48,372 nucleotides of DNA from Pseudobacillus wudalianchiensis (GTDB lineage Bacteria; Bacillota; Bacilli; Bacillales; Domibacillaceae), in contig NZ_MAYT01000009.1 of the NCBI RefSeq assembly GCF_001685015.1, positions 1 through 48,372 of the forward strand, in the 5' to 3' direction. Both the position numbers and the translations under genes were made by a program. The number at the start of each line of letters is the position of its first letter. The first letter of the stretch is position 1. The notes below the pieces were generated by a model. It saw only the letters and a program-made list of their open reading frames with translations, searched no databases and had not been told where the DNA came from. Below, one piece after another: positions 1-8,605 of this stretch.

Positions 1-25
1 AATAATGAGTTTTTAATGCTGAGTA

Positions 26-226
26 ATGGCAGAATATAAGAAGCATTCCAATAAAGGAAGACACAAACATTCAAAACTCCAACTTCCCAAACCCATTAAA
101 AAAGAACGCTCTGATCTCATTAGAACGTTCACCCCGCATCCTTTTGTAACGAACACTGATCCACAGCTTTCTTACAAATTAGATAGGCAAGATATCTATT
201 TAAATCAAACTGATTTTTATCAATAA
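26..226 (+). CDS. Small basic hypothetical protein (weak)
   Basis: A 66-codon open frame rich in Lys, His and Arg in its first half and polar in its second. I do not recognise it. There is no convincing ribosome-binding site before its ATG, and it overlaps an oppositely oriented small frame (129-263) that has a much better one. At most one of the two is likely to be real. No membrane segment or signal peptide is visible. Confidence 0.3.
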   Translation: MAEYKKHSNKGRHKHSKLQLPKPIKKERSDLIRTFTPHPFVTNTDPQLSYKLDRQDIYLNQTDFYQ

Positions 227-263
227 AGTTAGCCAGCGTTAATTTATCTTTTACGCCTGCCAA
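129..263 (-). CDS. Small ORF with strong ribosome site, TTG start
   Basis: A 44-codon frame that starts with TTG and is preceded, at about 5 nt, by a perfect AAGGAGG. The predicted product begins MAGVKDKLTLANFIDKNQF and has no recognisable domain. The strong ribosome site is the only argument for it. It lies antisense to the small frame at 26-226, so one of them is probably spurious. Confidence 0.3.
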   Translation of the reverse strand: MAGVKDKLTLANFIDKNQFDLNRYLAYLICKKAVDQCSLQKDAG

Positions 264-504
264 TTTTATCCTCCTTCTTAAGATGTTCTTATCTCTATGA
301 TTGCAAATCTTGTAGTCTTTTATATAGGAAAATTGTTAAAATGATTGGCTGACAGAAACGGGGCTTAGTCTTTATGGACGGCTGCAGCTGGCCGCGCCAT
401 TAATATTGAAACATACGAATAAAATAAACCGTCAATTCTTTTGTGTTGTTTGTTCCCCTATGTAATAAGATAATAGGTATTAACGCAATGTTTATTAGGA
501 TTAA

Positions 505-539
505 AAATAATTCGTCCCCCTTATTTCTAGTAGGGGACG
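505..539 (-). terminator. Rho-independent terminator after the GMC gene
   Basis: CGTCCCC (513-519) pairs with GGGGACG (533-539). Read on the minus strand the hairpin is followed by an A/T-rich tail containing ATTATTTTT. It lies 10 nt past the stop of the GMC oxidoreductase gene. The rest of 264-549 holds nothing I can identify. Confidence 0.65.
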
Positions 540-549
540 GTATCAAAAT

Positions 550-2280
550 TTATAATTCATAACTTTTAAATTCATTGTCATTTAAGACAAAAGGTGAAGG
601 GTTTTCCTTAAGAAATCTTACTGTGTTTAATCCAATGACTTGCGCTGGAATTGCTGTATTTCCATCAGGCAGAATTGGTGCAATGGAAAGATCAGATACT
701 TTTAGGTTTTGCGTTCCAAAAACATTCAAGAATCCGTCCACAACGCCTTCTTCAATAGTGCAGCCCATTCTACATTGCCCTCCATAGTGATTAAGTGCGG
801 TATAAGAGGCACGGACAAAATCCGCAAGCCGTCTGTGTTTTTCTACTCCATCCCTTATCTCAAAGACATCTTCAGTTGGATACACGACCCGATAAATACC
901 TTTAGGATCTAATTTACGCGCTTGCTTCATGATATTGAAAACACGAATATAATTATCAATCATAAAATCCAAATCCTCTTGGTTTTCCAATGGATTAAAT
1001 TCGACAGAAGGATAGGCCTCTGGATCACTATGTGCTGCTAAGACCGTACCCTTGCTTCTGGGATTGAGATCCACAATGCCAATACTCATGATATTGCTAG
1101 GCTTTTGGGGATCGAACTCCCAATTGTTAATGGTGACATCCTGGATAGGAACAAACCGAGGGAACAAGTTCCCTAATAATTGAAGGCGTCTTCCCTCTCC
1201 ATCCCCGCTTTTGAAGGCACCAATCGGAATAGGCTGAGATGGGTCAGCATTCCTTACTTGGAGCAATCGAGATGTCTCTACCTCGATGCCTATCCCAGAT
1301 GCGTAATGGGTTTGAAAATTATAGCCTACATTCGGACTTTCTACACGAGTAAGCAAACCAGCTTCAGCTAAATCCTCTGGCCTTCCTATCCCTGATCGCT
1401 GGAGAATAACCGAGGATAGATTCCCGGCCGAGACAATAACTCCTTTTCTGGCAAAAGTCCTCTTGGTTACCCCATCTTTGACGAACTCTACGCCCATTGC
1501 AACAAGTGATCCTTTTTTGCGTTTAAAAAGAATCTTATTGACTGTTGATTTTGCTAAGATGAAAAGCTTCCTCCCGTCGACCCCAAACTCATCACTTTGA
1601 AATTCATCACCTTGAGTGACGATATTTTCGTTTAAATACCCTGTGGCTGTCGAGGAGCGAACAAATCCTCCGTCCACTCTTTCATGAGTGAATTGAGACT
1701 TGAAAAATGTACAATCCCTGACACCCGTATTATAATCCTCGACGATAGGTACCCCCAAGACTTGTGACGTGGCGCTTGCCAGGATTGTAGTAAGTCCTCC
1801 CTCAGGGATGCTTTGCTGTCTGACAAAGATAGGTCCGTTAGTTCCTCTTTCGTCTGGATCTTGCGTTAAGCCGGTATAGGTCTCATTTTTTTTGAATAAG
1901 GAACGGATATTATCATACCCCCATTGAGACCCTGCAAGAGTTGCCCATTCATCATATAATTGTCTGCTTCCACGCACAGCCAGCATTGCATTATGTTCAG
2001 AGCTTCCACCAATTACTCTCCCGCCAGAGAGGAGCAACTGTCGACCAATGTTATTTTCAAGTTTGGAAAGGATATTGAACGTATATTTATTGTCGGAAGC
2101 ATTTGCCTGTGCAACTGCTCCTGAAGGATTGCTCAATTCATTCCTCTCATTTGTCCCTGCTTCTAGAACTAATACGGATGTTTTTCTATCATCTGTTAGT
2201 TCCTTTGCAATAACCCCGCCAGAGGTACCGGCCCCAATCACAATATAGTCAAAATGCTTTCCAACCTTCCTTAACCTCAT
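550..2280 (-). CDS. GMC-family FAD oxidoreductase
   Basis: Flavoprotein of the glucose-methanol-choline oxidoreductase family, which oxidises alcohol groups using FAD; the substrate cannot be told from sequence. The N-terminal Rossmann motif is IVIGAGTSGG, followed by the family signature GGRVIGGSSEHNAM. Near the C-terminus are the catalytic-type His in NHYGGQCRMG and the Asn in PDGNTAIPAQ. At about 576 residues it is a normal family length and looks intact. The start is ATG at 2280, because AAGGAG sits 7 nt upstream; the frame stays open a little further but that would overlap the ribosome site. No signal peptide is visible. It is monocistronic, ending at a hairpin terminator. Confidence 0.85.
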   Translation of the reverse strand: MRLRKVGKHFDYIVIGAGTSGGVIAKELTDDRKTSVLVLEAGTNERNELSNPSGAVAQANASDNKYTFNILSKLENNIGRQLLLSGGRVIGGSSEHNAMLAVRGSRQLYDEWATLAGSQWGYDNIRSLFKKNETYTGLTQDPDERGTNGPIFVRQQSIPEGGLTTILASATSQVLGVPIVEDYNTGVRDCTFFKSQFTHERVDGGFVRSSTATGYLNENIVTQGDEFQSDEFGVDGRKLFILAKSTVNKILFKRKKGSLVAMGVEFVKDGVTKRTFARKGVIVSAGNLSSVILQRSGIGRPEDLAEAGLLTRVESPNVGYNFQTHYASGIGIEVETSRLLQVRNADPSQPIPIGAFKSGDGEGRRLQLLGNLFPRFVPIQDVTINNWEFDPQKPSNIMSIGIVDLNPRSKGTVLAAHSDPEAYPSVEFNPLENQEDLDFMIDNYIRVFNIMKQARKLDPKGIYRVVYPTEDVFEIRDGVEKHRRLADFVRASYTALNHYGGQCRMGCTIEEGVVDGFLNVFGTQNLKVSDLSIAPILPDGNTAIPAQVIGLNTVRFLKENPSPFVLNDNEFKSYEL

Positions 2281-2415
2281 ACAGCCACTCCTTCCTCGTT
2301 TCAAGATAGTTTATTTTCATTTTGGAAGGAGTATTTCATTTTTTTGATAAATAATGAGAGTAACTCTCCTATTATTCAAATTGTAAGTTTAAAATAACTT
2401 TGTCCACCTATGTTC

Positions 2416-2850
2416 TTATAATATCTTTTTAAAACAAATAATACGATTTGCTTCATTAAATCCTAATTTAAGATGCATTGCTAGACTTTCTTCATGTTCT
2501 AACTCACAGTCACTAGCAAGCTCATGGCAGCCCTTTTTCTTAGCCCAATTCTCACAAGTATTAACTAATTTTTTTACAACGCCTTGCTTACGGAATACCT
2601 CTTTTACATAAACCCCCTCTAAATATCCTACTGGACTTGAACATGTCCCTTCAACATAATCATAACGCAATTGGCATTGTACAAATCCAATTGCTTCACT
2701 GTCATGGTAAGCTAAAATAATGATCGCGTCAGGCTGATCAATAAGATGCGTCATTTCTTGTATAAATCCCTCTAAAGTGTGACCAGTCCAAAGCAGTAAA
2801 GCAAGTTGAGCAGCTTCTTTTGCTTCAAGTAATGTCGCCTCCCTTAGCAT
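2416..2850 (-). CDS. Aminoglycoside 6'-N-acetyltransferase-like GNAT protein
   Basis: A 144-residue GNAT acetyltransferase. The central block DYVEGTCSSPVGYLEGVYV is characteristic of AAC(6') enzymes, which transfer acetyl from acetyl-CoA to the 6'-amino group of aminoglycosides. The acetyl-CoA loop is RKQGVV, slightly off the usual R-x-x-G-x-G/A. The C-terminal part (SDCELEHEESLAMHLKLGF) is also typical of the family. Length is normal. GGGGG lies 6 nt before the ATG. It stands alone, without integron or transposon ends next to it, so it is probably a chromosomal homologue. Whether it gives resistance or acetylates another amine is not decidable from sequence. Confidence 0.8.
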   Translation of the reverse strand: MLREATLLEAKEAAQLALLLWTGHTLEGFIQEMTHLIDQPDAIIILAYHDSEAIGFVQCQLRYDYVEGTCSSPVGYLEGVYVKEVFRKQGVVKKLVNTCENWAKKKGCHELASDCELEHEESLAMHLKLGFNEANRIICFKKIL

Positions 2851-3433
2851 ACAGAGCCCCCTTTTTTAAATAACTTTATTGTTAATTAAACAACTTTATT
2901 ATTCGTATTCATTTGTATGACTCTTATGGGACTTCATTTAACTTATTTACTGAATAAAACCGTAATTACTTCTGTTATAACAACGAAAGTGCTGAAGAGC
3001 AACACAGCCGTAGATACACACGAAAATAATGGATCAAAAATTTTTACAGCTGTGATTAGCACTCCGTTTTCAAAAGTTTTGTTATTTCTTGACTCGAAAT
3101 GAACTGAAGAACTATCCCTCTTAATATGGGTTGCAACGCTTAGCTTTTCCAATCGGCTATGCCTCTATAAATGAATTAAAAGGAAGCAACACTTATTTTG
3201 AGAACGGATTACAACTTCTGCCGACCAATGAAAATGGGTAGCAAAAAGTTAATACCCGCACAATGATTAGGCATCACTGATAAAAAATTTGATTTAAACA
3301 ATATTATTTACTTTAAATAAAAAAGGTTTATCACTCAACAATAAAAATATAATTATAAACAATATTAATTTATTGTATAGCGATAAACCATGTACTAAAA
3401 TCGTATTATCATTAGTCAAGCGAGGTATTTTAA
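2851..3433. other. Gene-free stretch upstream of DUF2975 gene
   Basis: No supportable gene. Two short overlapping frames at 2917-3152 have no ribosome site and no family resemblance. The last 130 nt are very AT-rich and probably contain the promoter of the following gene. Confidence 0.4.
3325..3389 (+). promoter_or_regulatory. Spaced inverted repeat before DUF2975 gene
   Basis: GGTTTATC (3325-3332) is mirrored exactly by GATAAACC (3382-3389), flanking about 50 nt of A/T-rich DNA just upstream of the DUF2975/XRE gene pair. It could be an operator for the XRE regulator or a leader hairpin; both are inference. Confidence 0.3.
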
Positions 3434-3919
3434 ATGAATGGTAAACGAGGTTCAACCACTTTCTTAAAAGTAATTATTTTTCTGGCTGGAATTGCAGTGC
3501 TTGCTTTATGTATATTTTTAGTGCCCCGTATTGCCAATTTTGCAGCAAATTTGTATCCGAATATTGCCCCGATGAAATATCTCATTTTTATCGGGATGTA
3601 CGGTGCGGCTGTGCCTTTTTACTTTGCCCTCTATCAGGCTTTCAATCTTTTACGATACATTGACGAGAACACAGCTTTCTCGGAATTATCTGTAAAGGCG
3701 TTAAAGAACATAAAGTGCTGTGCAATTACAATCAGTGGTTTGTATATATTAGGTTTACCACTGTTTCATTTTATAGCAAAGAAGGTTGACCCTCCTATTG
3801 GAATAATAGGACTTATAATCATTTTTGCTTCGTTGGTTATCGCCGTTTTTGCAGCTATCCTCCACCGGCTTCTACAAGAAGCGATTAACATAAAATCAGA
3901 AAATGATTTGACAATCTGA
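3434..3919 (+). CDS. DUF2975 family membrane protein
   Basis: A 161-residue integral membrane protein with four predicted hydrophobic helices (about residues 10-32, 48-68, 92-112 and 120-142). The pattern, with a short polar N-terminus and a loop containing YIDENTAFSELSVKALKNIK, matches the DUF2975 family. These proteins are typically encoded directly before a small YozG-like XRE regulator, exactly as here. GAGG lies 8 nt before the ATG. Function is unknown for the family. The paired regulator gene 10 nt downstream is interrupted by a stop codon. Confidence 0.75.
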   Translation: MNGKRGSTTFLKVIIFLAGIAVLALCIFLVPRIANFAANLYPNIAPMKYLIFIGMYGAAVPFYFALYQAFNLLRYIDENTAFSELSVKALKNIKCCAITISGLYILGLPLFHFIAKKVDPPIGIIGLIIIFASLVIAVFAAILHRLLQEAINIKSENDLTI

Positions 3920-3929
3920 GGTGGATAAT

Positions 3930-4148
3930 ATGGCAATTATTATTAATATTGATGTGATGCTAGCAAAACGAAAAATGAGTGTAACGGAGCTTTAGGGGAG
4001 GGTTGGAATTACGATGGCGAATCTTTCTATTCTGAAGAATGGGAAAGCAAAAGCGGTTCGTTTTTCAACATTAGAAACAATATGTAAGACTTTGGATTGT
4101 CAGCCAGGTGATATTTTGGAGTACAAAAACGATGAAGACACTCAATAA
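3930..4148 (+). pseudogene. XRE/Cro-type regulator with internal TAG
   Basis: The reading frame encodes a 72-residue YozG-like helix-turn-helix regulator: MAIIINIDVMLAKRKMSVTE, then a stop, then MANLSILKNGKAKAVRFSTL and CQPGDILEY at the end. The TAG at 3993-3995 falls where relatives normally have Ser (as in TELSERVGIT), between the first two helices of the HTH. Everything else is in frame. An ATG shortly after the stop could restart translation, but that product would lack helix 1. AGGTGG precedes the ATG. Ordinarily such a protein would repress the DUF2975 operon. A suppressed stop or a sequencing error are alternatives. Confidence 0.7.
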
Positions 4149-4284
4149 AATAGACAAGAAATTTATTTAACGGGAATCGATAGAGAATTTAAGGGATAGC
4201 CATTAAACTCTTTGTTGAAACATGTTGTTTAAAAATACATCTTGATCAGAAATACCACACGAATCGGCACTCTACAATAAATAG

Positions 4285-4328
4285 AAAGGATCCATTTTGA
4301 AAACATTGATCAAAATGGATCCTTTTTC
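4285..4328 (+). terminator. Terminator of the DUF2975/XRE operon
   Basis: A perfect 16-bp stem, AAAGGATCCATTTTGA pairing with TCAAAATGGATCCTTT, around a 9-nt loop and followed by T residues. It ends the plus-strand gene pair just upstream. Confidence 0.8.
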
Positions 4329-4526
4329 CATAGATTTAAGTTTAAGCTTCATAAAAAGTTGATCTTTTTCTACCTGCGATACTGTTTTACTAAAGCAATG
4401 ATCTTTCTATGACCTAATCTACTATCAAATAAAATGTATTTAACCTCAACATCAAATTCTAAACATTGTCTTTATAAAATAACTCGTAGCCCCATCGTTA
4501 ATTGTCCGGTTTCTTCTTTACTTCTT

Positions 4527-4639
4527 AAACAAAAACGAATGAGGGCAAAACTAAAAGGTCTGAGCCCAGTTCAATACCGAGTTCGGATCTTACAAGCTAC
4601 CTATTGAAATAACCTGTCTAACTTTATCGGGTCACTTCA
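4527..4639 (+). mobile_element. IS3 (IS150-type) remnant: orfB end and right terminus
   Basis: A frame reading KRMRAKLKGLSPVQYRVRI then a stop at 4605-4607 is the C-terminus of an IS150-type orfB transposase. It is followed by a right-end-like sequence, TGTCTAACTTTATCGGGTCA, running to TTCA at about 4639. This terminus mirrors the IS3-type left end at 16114. The rest of the element is missing. The remainder of 4149-4705 has no gene. Confidence 0.7.
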
Positions 4640-4705
4640 ATCAAGGGCTTTTTTCTCTATAAGGAGTTATAATACTATTTCTTCTATGAACAAGGACACT
4701 CTCCT

Positions 4706-5695
4706 CTATTCGATCTTTACCTTCGGCTTATTTACAGCGTGCGGCAAGGGTCTTCCCGCGACTCCGTCTACAATCGCCTGGCATGCCCTTTCTCTTAGCT
4801 GGATAAGTGATTCTTCTGACATATAAGAGGCATGTGGGGTAATGAATACTTCTTCCATTGCTATCAATGGATAATTCCGTGCAGGCGGCTCCTGTTCTAA
4901 AACATCAAGCCCCGCTCCAGCTATATGCCCCTCTTCAATCAGCTTCTTTAAATCATCCTCTCTTAACACACCTCCGCGGCAAGTATTAATGACAAAAGCT
5001 CCTTTAGGAAGCATTTTTAGCCGCTCATAATCAAGCAAATGCCTCGTCTCCGCTGTGAGCGGCACATGCAAGCTTAAGATGTCTGATTGCCGAAGCAGAT
5101 CATTTAAAGATACAGGAACCACTTCATGTGTGCTAAAGACTTCCTCAGAAACGTACTCATCATAAGCCAGGATTTGAACGTCAAATGGTTTTAGTTTCGC
5201 TGCAACCATTCGGGCAATACGGCCAAAACCAAGCAAACCAATTGTACATTCACTAAAACGGCGAATCGGCAGAGTATCCATCGGATCCCACTTTCCTTCT
5301 CTTACTTTCCGGTTATAAGAGGATAAGCGGCGAGTGATTCCTAGTATAAGAGCGATTGTATGGTTGGATACTTCCTCAAGGCAGTAATCTGGCACGTTGG
5401 AAACGACGATTCCCTTTCGAGAGGCCGCCTCCAGATCAACATGGTTATAACCAATCCCCGTTATAGAAATCACTTTACAAGACTGCAGCTTATCAATAAT
5501 GTCAGCTCCGCAAGGAAACCCTACTTGCGCTACTACTCCATCCGCATACGGAGCATAGCGCGGAAGGTCTTCTTCCAACGTATTCGACCGTGTGACCTTG
5601 ACTTCAAATCCATGCTGCCCGTAAATTCTTTTTTCTAATTGATGATCATTCCATTCATCATCTAGAATCCAAACTACATGTCGTCCTTCTTTCAC
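4706..5695 (-). CDS. D-2-hydroxyacid dehydrogenase (CtBP-like)
   Basis: A 329-residue NAD-dependent 2-hydroxyacid dehydrogenase. The coenzyme fold carries GLLGFGRIARMVAAKL (residues about 155-170). The catalytic triad is visible: Arg in NTCRGGVLRE, Glu in LDVLEQEPP and His in TPHASYMSEES. The enzyme would interconvert a 2-keto acid and a D-2-hydroxy acid. GTG start with GGGGAAAGA just ahead. It is the last gene of a five-gene minus-strand operon (importer, aminotransferase, this), 18 nt after the aminotransferase. The pairing suggests an imported amino acid is transaminated to a keto acid and then reduced, which is inference. No clear terminator follows. Confidence 0.85.
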   Translation of the reverse strand: MKEGRHVVWILDDEWNDHQLEKRIYGQHGFEVKVTRSNTLEEDLPRYAPYADGVVAQVGFPCGADIIDKLQSCKVISITGIGYNHVDLEAASRKGIVVSNVPDYCLEEVSNHTIALILGITRRLSSYNRKVREGKWDPMDTLPIRRFSECTIGLLGFGRIARMVAAKLKPFDVQILAYDEYVSEEVFSTHEVVPVSLNDLLRQSDILSLHVPLTAETRHLLDYERLKMLPKGAFVINTCRGGVLREDDLKKLIEEGHIAGAGLDVLEQEPPARNYPLIAMEEVFITPHASYMSEESLIQLRERACQAIVDGVAGRPLPHAVNKPKVKIE

Positions 5696-5713
5696 TCTTT
5701 CCCCACCGCTTTC

Positions 5714-6823
5714 CTATGTTATAAATAATCCAGCGTTTATTTTTTGCAACGCATGAATAAGACGTTCATTTTGCTCCGGCGTACCCACAGTAATACGGGC
5801 ATGCGTTTGCAACCCCCATGCTGTACACGGTCGGATAAGTATTCCCTGCTTCATTAATGCTTGAGTGATGTGTATTATATCCTTTTTCATATCCACAAAT
5901 AGAAAGTTGGCATGTGATGGAGTCACATGATAGCCAAAAGACTGAAATTCATTTATTAGTTTCTTCATCTCTTGTTTATTTGTCCGTAAACTCTTGCTTC
6001 TATACTCTTCGTCGTCAAGGGAAGCCACAGCGCCTGCATGACCAATACGATTGGCTGCAAATGGCTCCCGTACAGCTTGTACCGGTGCAATAAGCTCTTT
6101 ACTGGCAGCTGCATATCCAATTCTTGTTCCAGCGAGACCATATAACTTTGAAAATGTCCGGACAAAAATCACTTGGTAACCAGCTTTTACAAAATCAGGC
6201 CCTGTGCGGTATCCTTCACGATTAATAAACTCTGCATAAGCTTCATCCAACACTACTACAACATGCGGAGGTACTTGTCTTAAAAAGGCTTTAAGCTGCG
6301 CTTCTTCAACAATTGTGCCAGTAGGATTATTGGGATTACAGATAAAAATAAGCTTCGTCTTATCCGTTATCGCTGCTAATATAGTATCAAGATCATAAGT
6401 ATAATTCCTCGCTGTAGGAATCTCTACCGGATTTCCTCCCATGAGCAGCGTGATAGTCCTGTAAGCGGGAAACGTCGGAATGCAATAGATCACTTCATCC
6501 CCCGGATTGATATAGGCCGTTCCAATCAACGTAATAACATTATCGGCGCCGTTGCCCATCATAATCTGGTCAGGGGCGATTCCATACATCCCACCTAGTT
6601 TTTCCCGAAGCTCTCTGCATGTTGCTTCGGGATATAATTGGCTTTCGAGCAAAGCTTTTTGCATAGCCTGTACAGCCTTTGGAGAGGGGCCAAGCGGATT
6701 TTCATTGGAAGCCAGCCGAATAATTTCTTTCAGACCGAGCTCTTGTTTTACCTCTTCAATTGCCTTTCCAGGGATGTATGGCTTCAGTTGCGCGATAATG
6801 GTGCGCTGGAGTTCATGAGACAA
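5714..6823 (-). CDS. HisC-like aminotransferase (PLP, class I/II)
   Basis: A 369-residue PLP aminotransferase closest in style to histidinol-phosphate aminotransferase. It shows LASNENPLGPSPKA near the N-terminus, CNPNNPTG in the cofactor site and the PLP lysine in RTFSKLYGLAGTRIGYA. TTG start with GGGGG 7 nt upstream. Length is normal. It is not next to other his genes. It follows an ABC importer and precedes a 2-hydroxyacid dehydrogenase, so a catabolic or salvage role on an imported amino compound is more likely than histidine synthesis. HisC-like enzymes accept aromatic amino acids, so an aromatic or sulfonated substrate is possible. Confidence 0.85.
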   Translation of the reverse strand: MSHELQRTIIAQLKPYIPGKAIEEVKQELGLKEIIRLASNENPLGPSPKAVQAMQKALLESQLYPEATCRELREKLGGMYGIAPDQIMMGNGADNVITLIGTAYINPGDEVIYCIPTFPAYRTITLLMGGNPVEIPTARNYTYDLDTILAAITDKTKLIFICNPNNPTGTIVEEAQLKAFLRQVPPHVVVVLDEAYAEFINREGYRTGPDFVKAGYQVIFVRTFSKLYGLAGTRIGYAAASKELIAPVQAVREPFAANRIGHAGAVASLDDEEYRSKSLRTNKQEMKKLINEFQSFGYHVTPSHANFLFVDMKKDIIHITQALMKQGILIRPCTAWGLQTHARITVGTPEQNERLIHALQKINAGLFIT

Positions 6824-6916
6824 GAAAATTCCCCCTCTATTTTTGCTTTAGCAGAAGAAAGGCAGTAAACAATCAGTTCGTTATTTTGAACTGTTGCCGA
6901 TTTGGCTAATTTTTCA

Positions 6917-7711
6917 TTATTTCACTTCCATCATTGCCTTTAAGCTTTCCTCGCGAATTAATTCTGTCAGCTGCTCTTTATATGCTAGAAAACGAGGATC
7001 AATTTTAATACTATAGGGGCGTGGATGCTCTAAATCGATAGGAATATCCGCTTTGATCCGTCCCGGCCTGGAAGTCATGACGATCACGCGATTAGCGAGG
7101 AATATAGATTCTTCTACATCATGTGTAATAAACAAAATGGTTTTATTCGATTTCTCCCAAATTTCCAGCAGCAGCTCCTGCATCAGTGTCCGTGTTTGAT
7201 TGTCAAGTGCACCGAACGGTTCATCGAGCAATAAAATCTCTGGATCGTTCGCTAATGCTCTCGCGATAGCGACACGCTGCTGCATGCCTCCCGATAGCTG
7301 TCGAGGGTAATGTTTTTCAAACCCCTTTAATTGAACCAGGTCAATGTAATTATGAACCAATTCTTTTCGTTGTGCGGCTGTCATTTCATTAGTTTTTAAC
7401 CCAAATTCAATATTTTCTTCAACAGTCAGCCACGGAAATAAAGAATAGGCTTGAAAAACCATTCCTCGATTGGATGACGGTCCAAATGTTTCTTCCCCAT
7501 CTAAATACACATGGCCCGTTGTTTGCTCTTCTAGCCCTCCTACAATTCGGAGAAGAGTCGACTTTCCGCAACCCGATGGGCCCAGGATCGTAATAAACTC
7601 ATTCGGCATAATTGTCAGGTTCGTTGTATCTAATGCAAGCACTTGAGCATTTTTCTTGTTCCCTGTGTATATTTTGGTTACACGATCGACTTGTACTTTT
7701 GGATTTTTCAT
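6917..7711 (-). CDS. ABC importer ATPase (SsuB/TauB-like)
   Basis: A 264-residue nucleotide-binding subunit of a nitrate/sulfonate/taurine-type ABC importer. Walker A is GPSGCGKST, the Q-loop lies in [16 protein letters not shown], the ABC signature is LSGGMQQR, Walker B is [12 protein letters not shown], and the switch His is in ITHDVEES. The C-terminus contains the family's VMTSRPGRI element. The gene starts 8 nt after the permease stop and is followed by a 93-nt gap before the aminotransferase. It would energise the permease at the inner face of the membrane. The substrate is unknown. Confidence 0.9.
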   Translation of the reverse strand: MKNPKVQVDRVTKIYTGNKKNAQVLALDTTNLTIMPNEFITILGPSGCGKSTLLRIVGGLEEQTTGHVYLDGEETFGPSSNRGMVFQAYSLFPWLTVEENIEFGLKTNEMTAAQRKELVHNYIDLVQLKGFEKHYPRQLSGGMQQRVAIARALANDPEILLLDEPFGALDNQTRTLMQELLLEIWEKSNKTILFITHDVEESIFLANRVIVMTSRPGRIKADIPIDLEHPRPYSIKIDPRFLAYKEQLTELIREESLKAMMEVK

Positions 7712-7718
7712 TCTCTCA

Positions 7719-8591
7719 TCACCTTCCGTAATGCCATGGAAATGCTTTTCGAATGGCCACCTTCAAAAACAGGTCGGAGAGCAAGCCCAATACGCCAATT
7801 GTTAAGATGCCAAAAATAATGTTTCCTGTTTTCAACATACGCTGGGATTCAAGTATCAAGCTTCCGATCCCGGATGAGGATGCAACTAATTCCGCTACAA
7901 TAATGTATGACCAGGCCCAGCCAAGGATCAGACGGATAATTTCCATAATCCCTGGGATAGAAGCTGGTAGAATGACCGAGCGCAATACACCAAAATTTGA
8001 CCGTCCTAGTGTATACGCGGCTTCTAAAAGTTCTTTACGAACATTACCCACTTCAACAGCGGTCATTAAAACGAGTGAGAAAAAGGTTCCAACGAAGATA
8101 ATCGTTACTTTCTCTAGCTCTCCTACCCCAATCCACAAAATGAAAAGTGGAATAAACGCAGAAGCTGGCATATAGCGGATAGCAGAGATGACCGGTTCAA
8201 AGAAAGCTTCCACTGCTTTAAACGTACCCATAAAGATCCCAAGCGGCACGCCGATGATGGCAGCAGCAGCAAACCCTACAAGTACACGATAGACTGTAAC
8301 CGTAATATCACCGACAAATCCATATTCAGTAAACAAAACCACACCTGATTGAAAAATGTCAGTTGGTGTTGGCAGGAAGAGAGAATCAACTAGTCCGCTA
8401 TAAGTTAGCAGCGACCATAAAGCAAACAGCAGAACAATACTCGTTATACTGATCATTACATAAGTTCTATGCGGAATGTCTCCCTGCGGCTGAAACCACT
8501 TATTGTTCCTTGGCTTTCCATTTTGGTTGTTGGGAACCTGGCGCAAAGGCGGCTGTTTAACGACTTCTTTAGTTTTTAATGCTTTTTCCAT
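7719..8591 (-). CDS. ABC importer permease (SsuC/TauC-like)
   Basis: A 290-residue inner-membrane permease with about six hydrophobic helices after a polar 45-residue N-terminus. The EAA-type loop that contacts the ATPase is [20 protein letters not shown] (about 195-214), followed by [14 protein letters not shown]. This fits the BPD_transp_1 family of the sulfonate/taurine/nitrate type. GGAGG lies upstream of its ATG, and it starts 14 nt after the binding-protein gene. Confidence 0.9.
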   Translation of the reverse strand: MEKALKTKEVVKQPPLRQVPNNQNGKPRNNKWFQPQGDIPHRTYVMISITSIVLLFALWSLLTYSGLVDSLFLPTPTDIFQSGVVLFTEYGFVGDITVTVYRVLVGFAAAAIIGVPLGIFMGTFKAVEAFFEPVISAIRYMPASAFIPLFILWIGVGELEKVTIIFVGTFFSLVLMTAVEVGNVRKELLEAAYTLGRSNFGVLRSVILPASIPGIMEIIRLILGWAWSYIIVAELVASSSGIGSLILESQRMLKTGNIIFGILTIGVLGLLSDLFLKVAIRKAFPWHYGR

Positions 8592-8605
8592 ACAAGACCG
8601 CCTCC

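Noticed and set aside
2917-3152. Overlapping short frames on both strands
   Set aside because: No ribosome site, no recognisable domain, odd composition; likely chance frames.
5714-6823. Assignment as histidine biosynthesis hisC
   Set aside because: No other his genes nearby; the operon links it to an importer and a dehydrogenase, so only the enzyme class is asserted.
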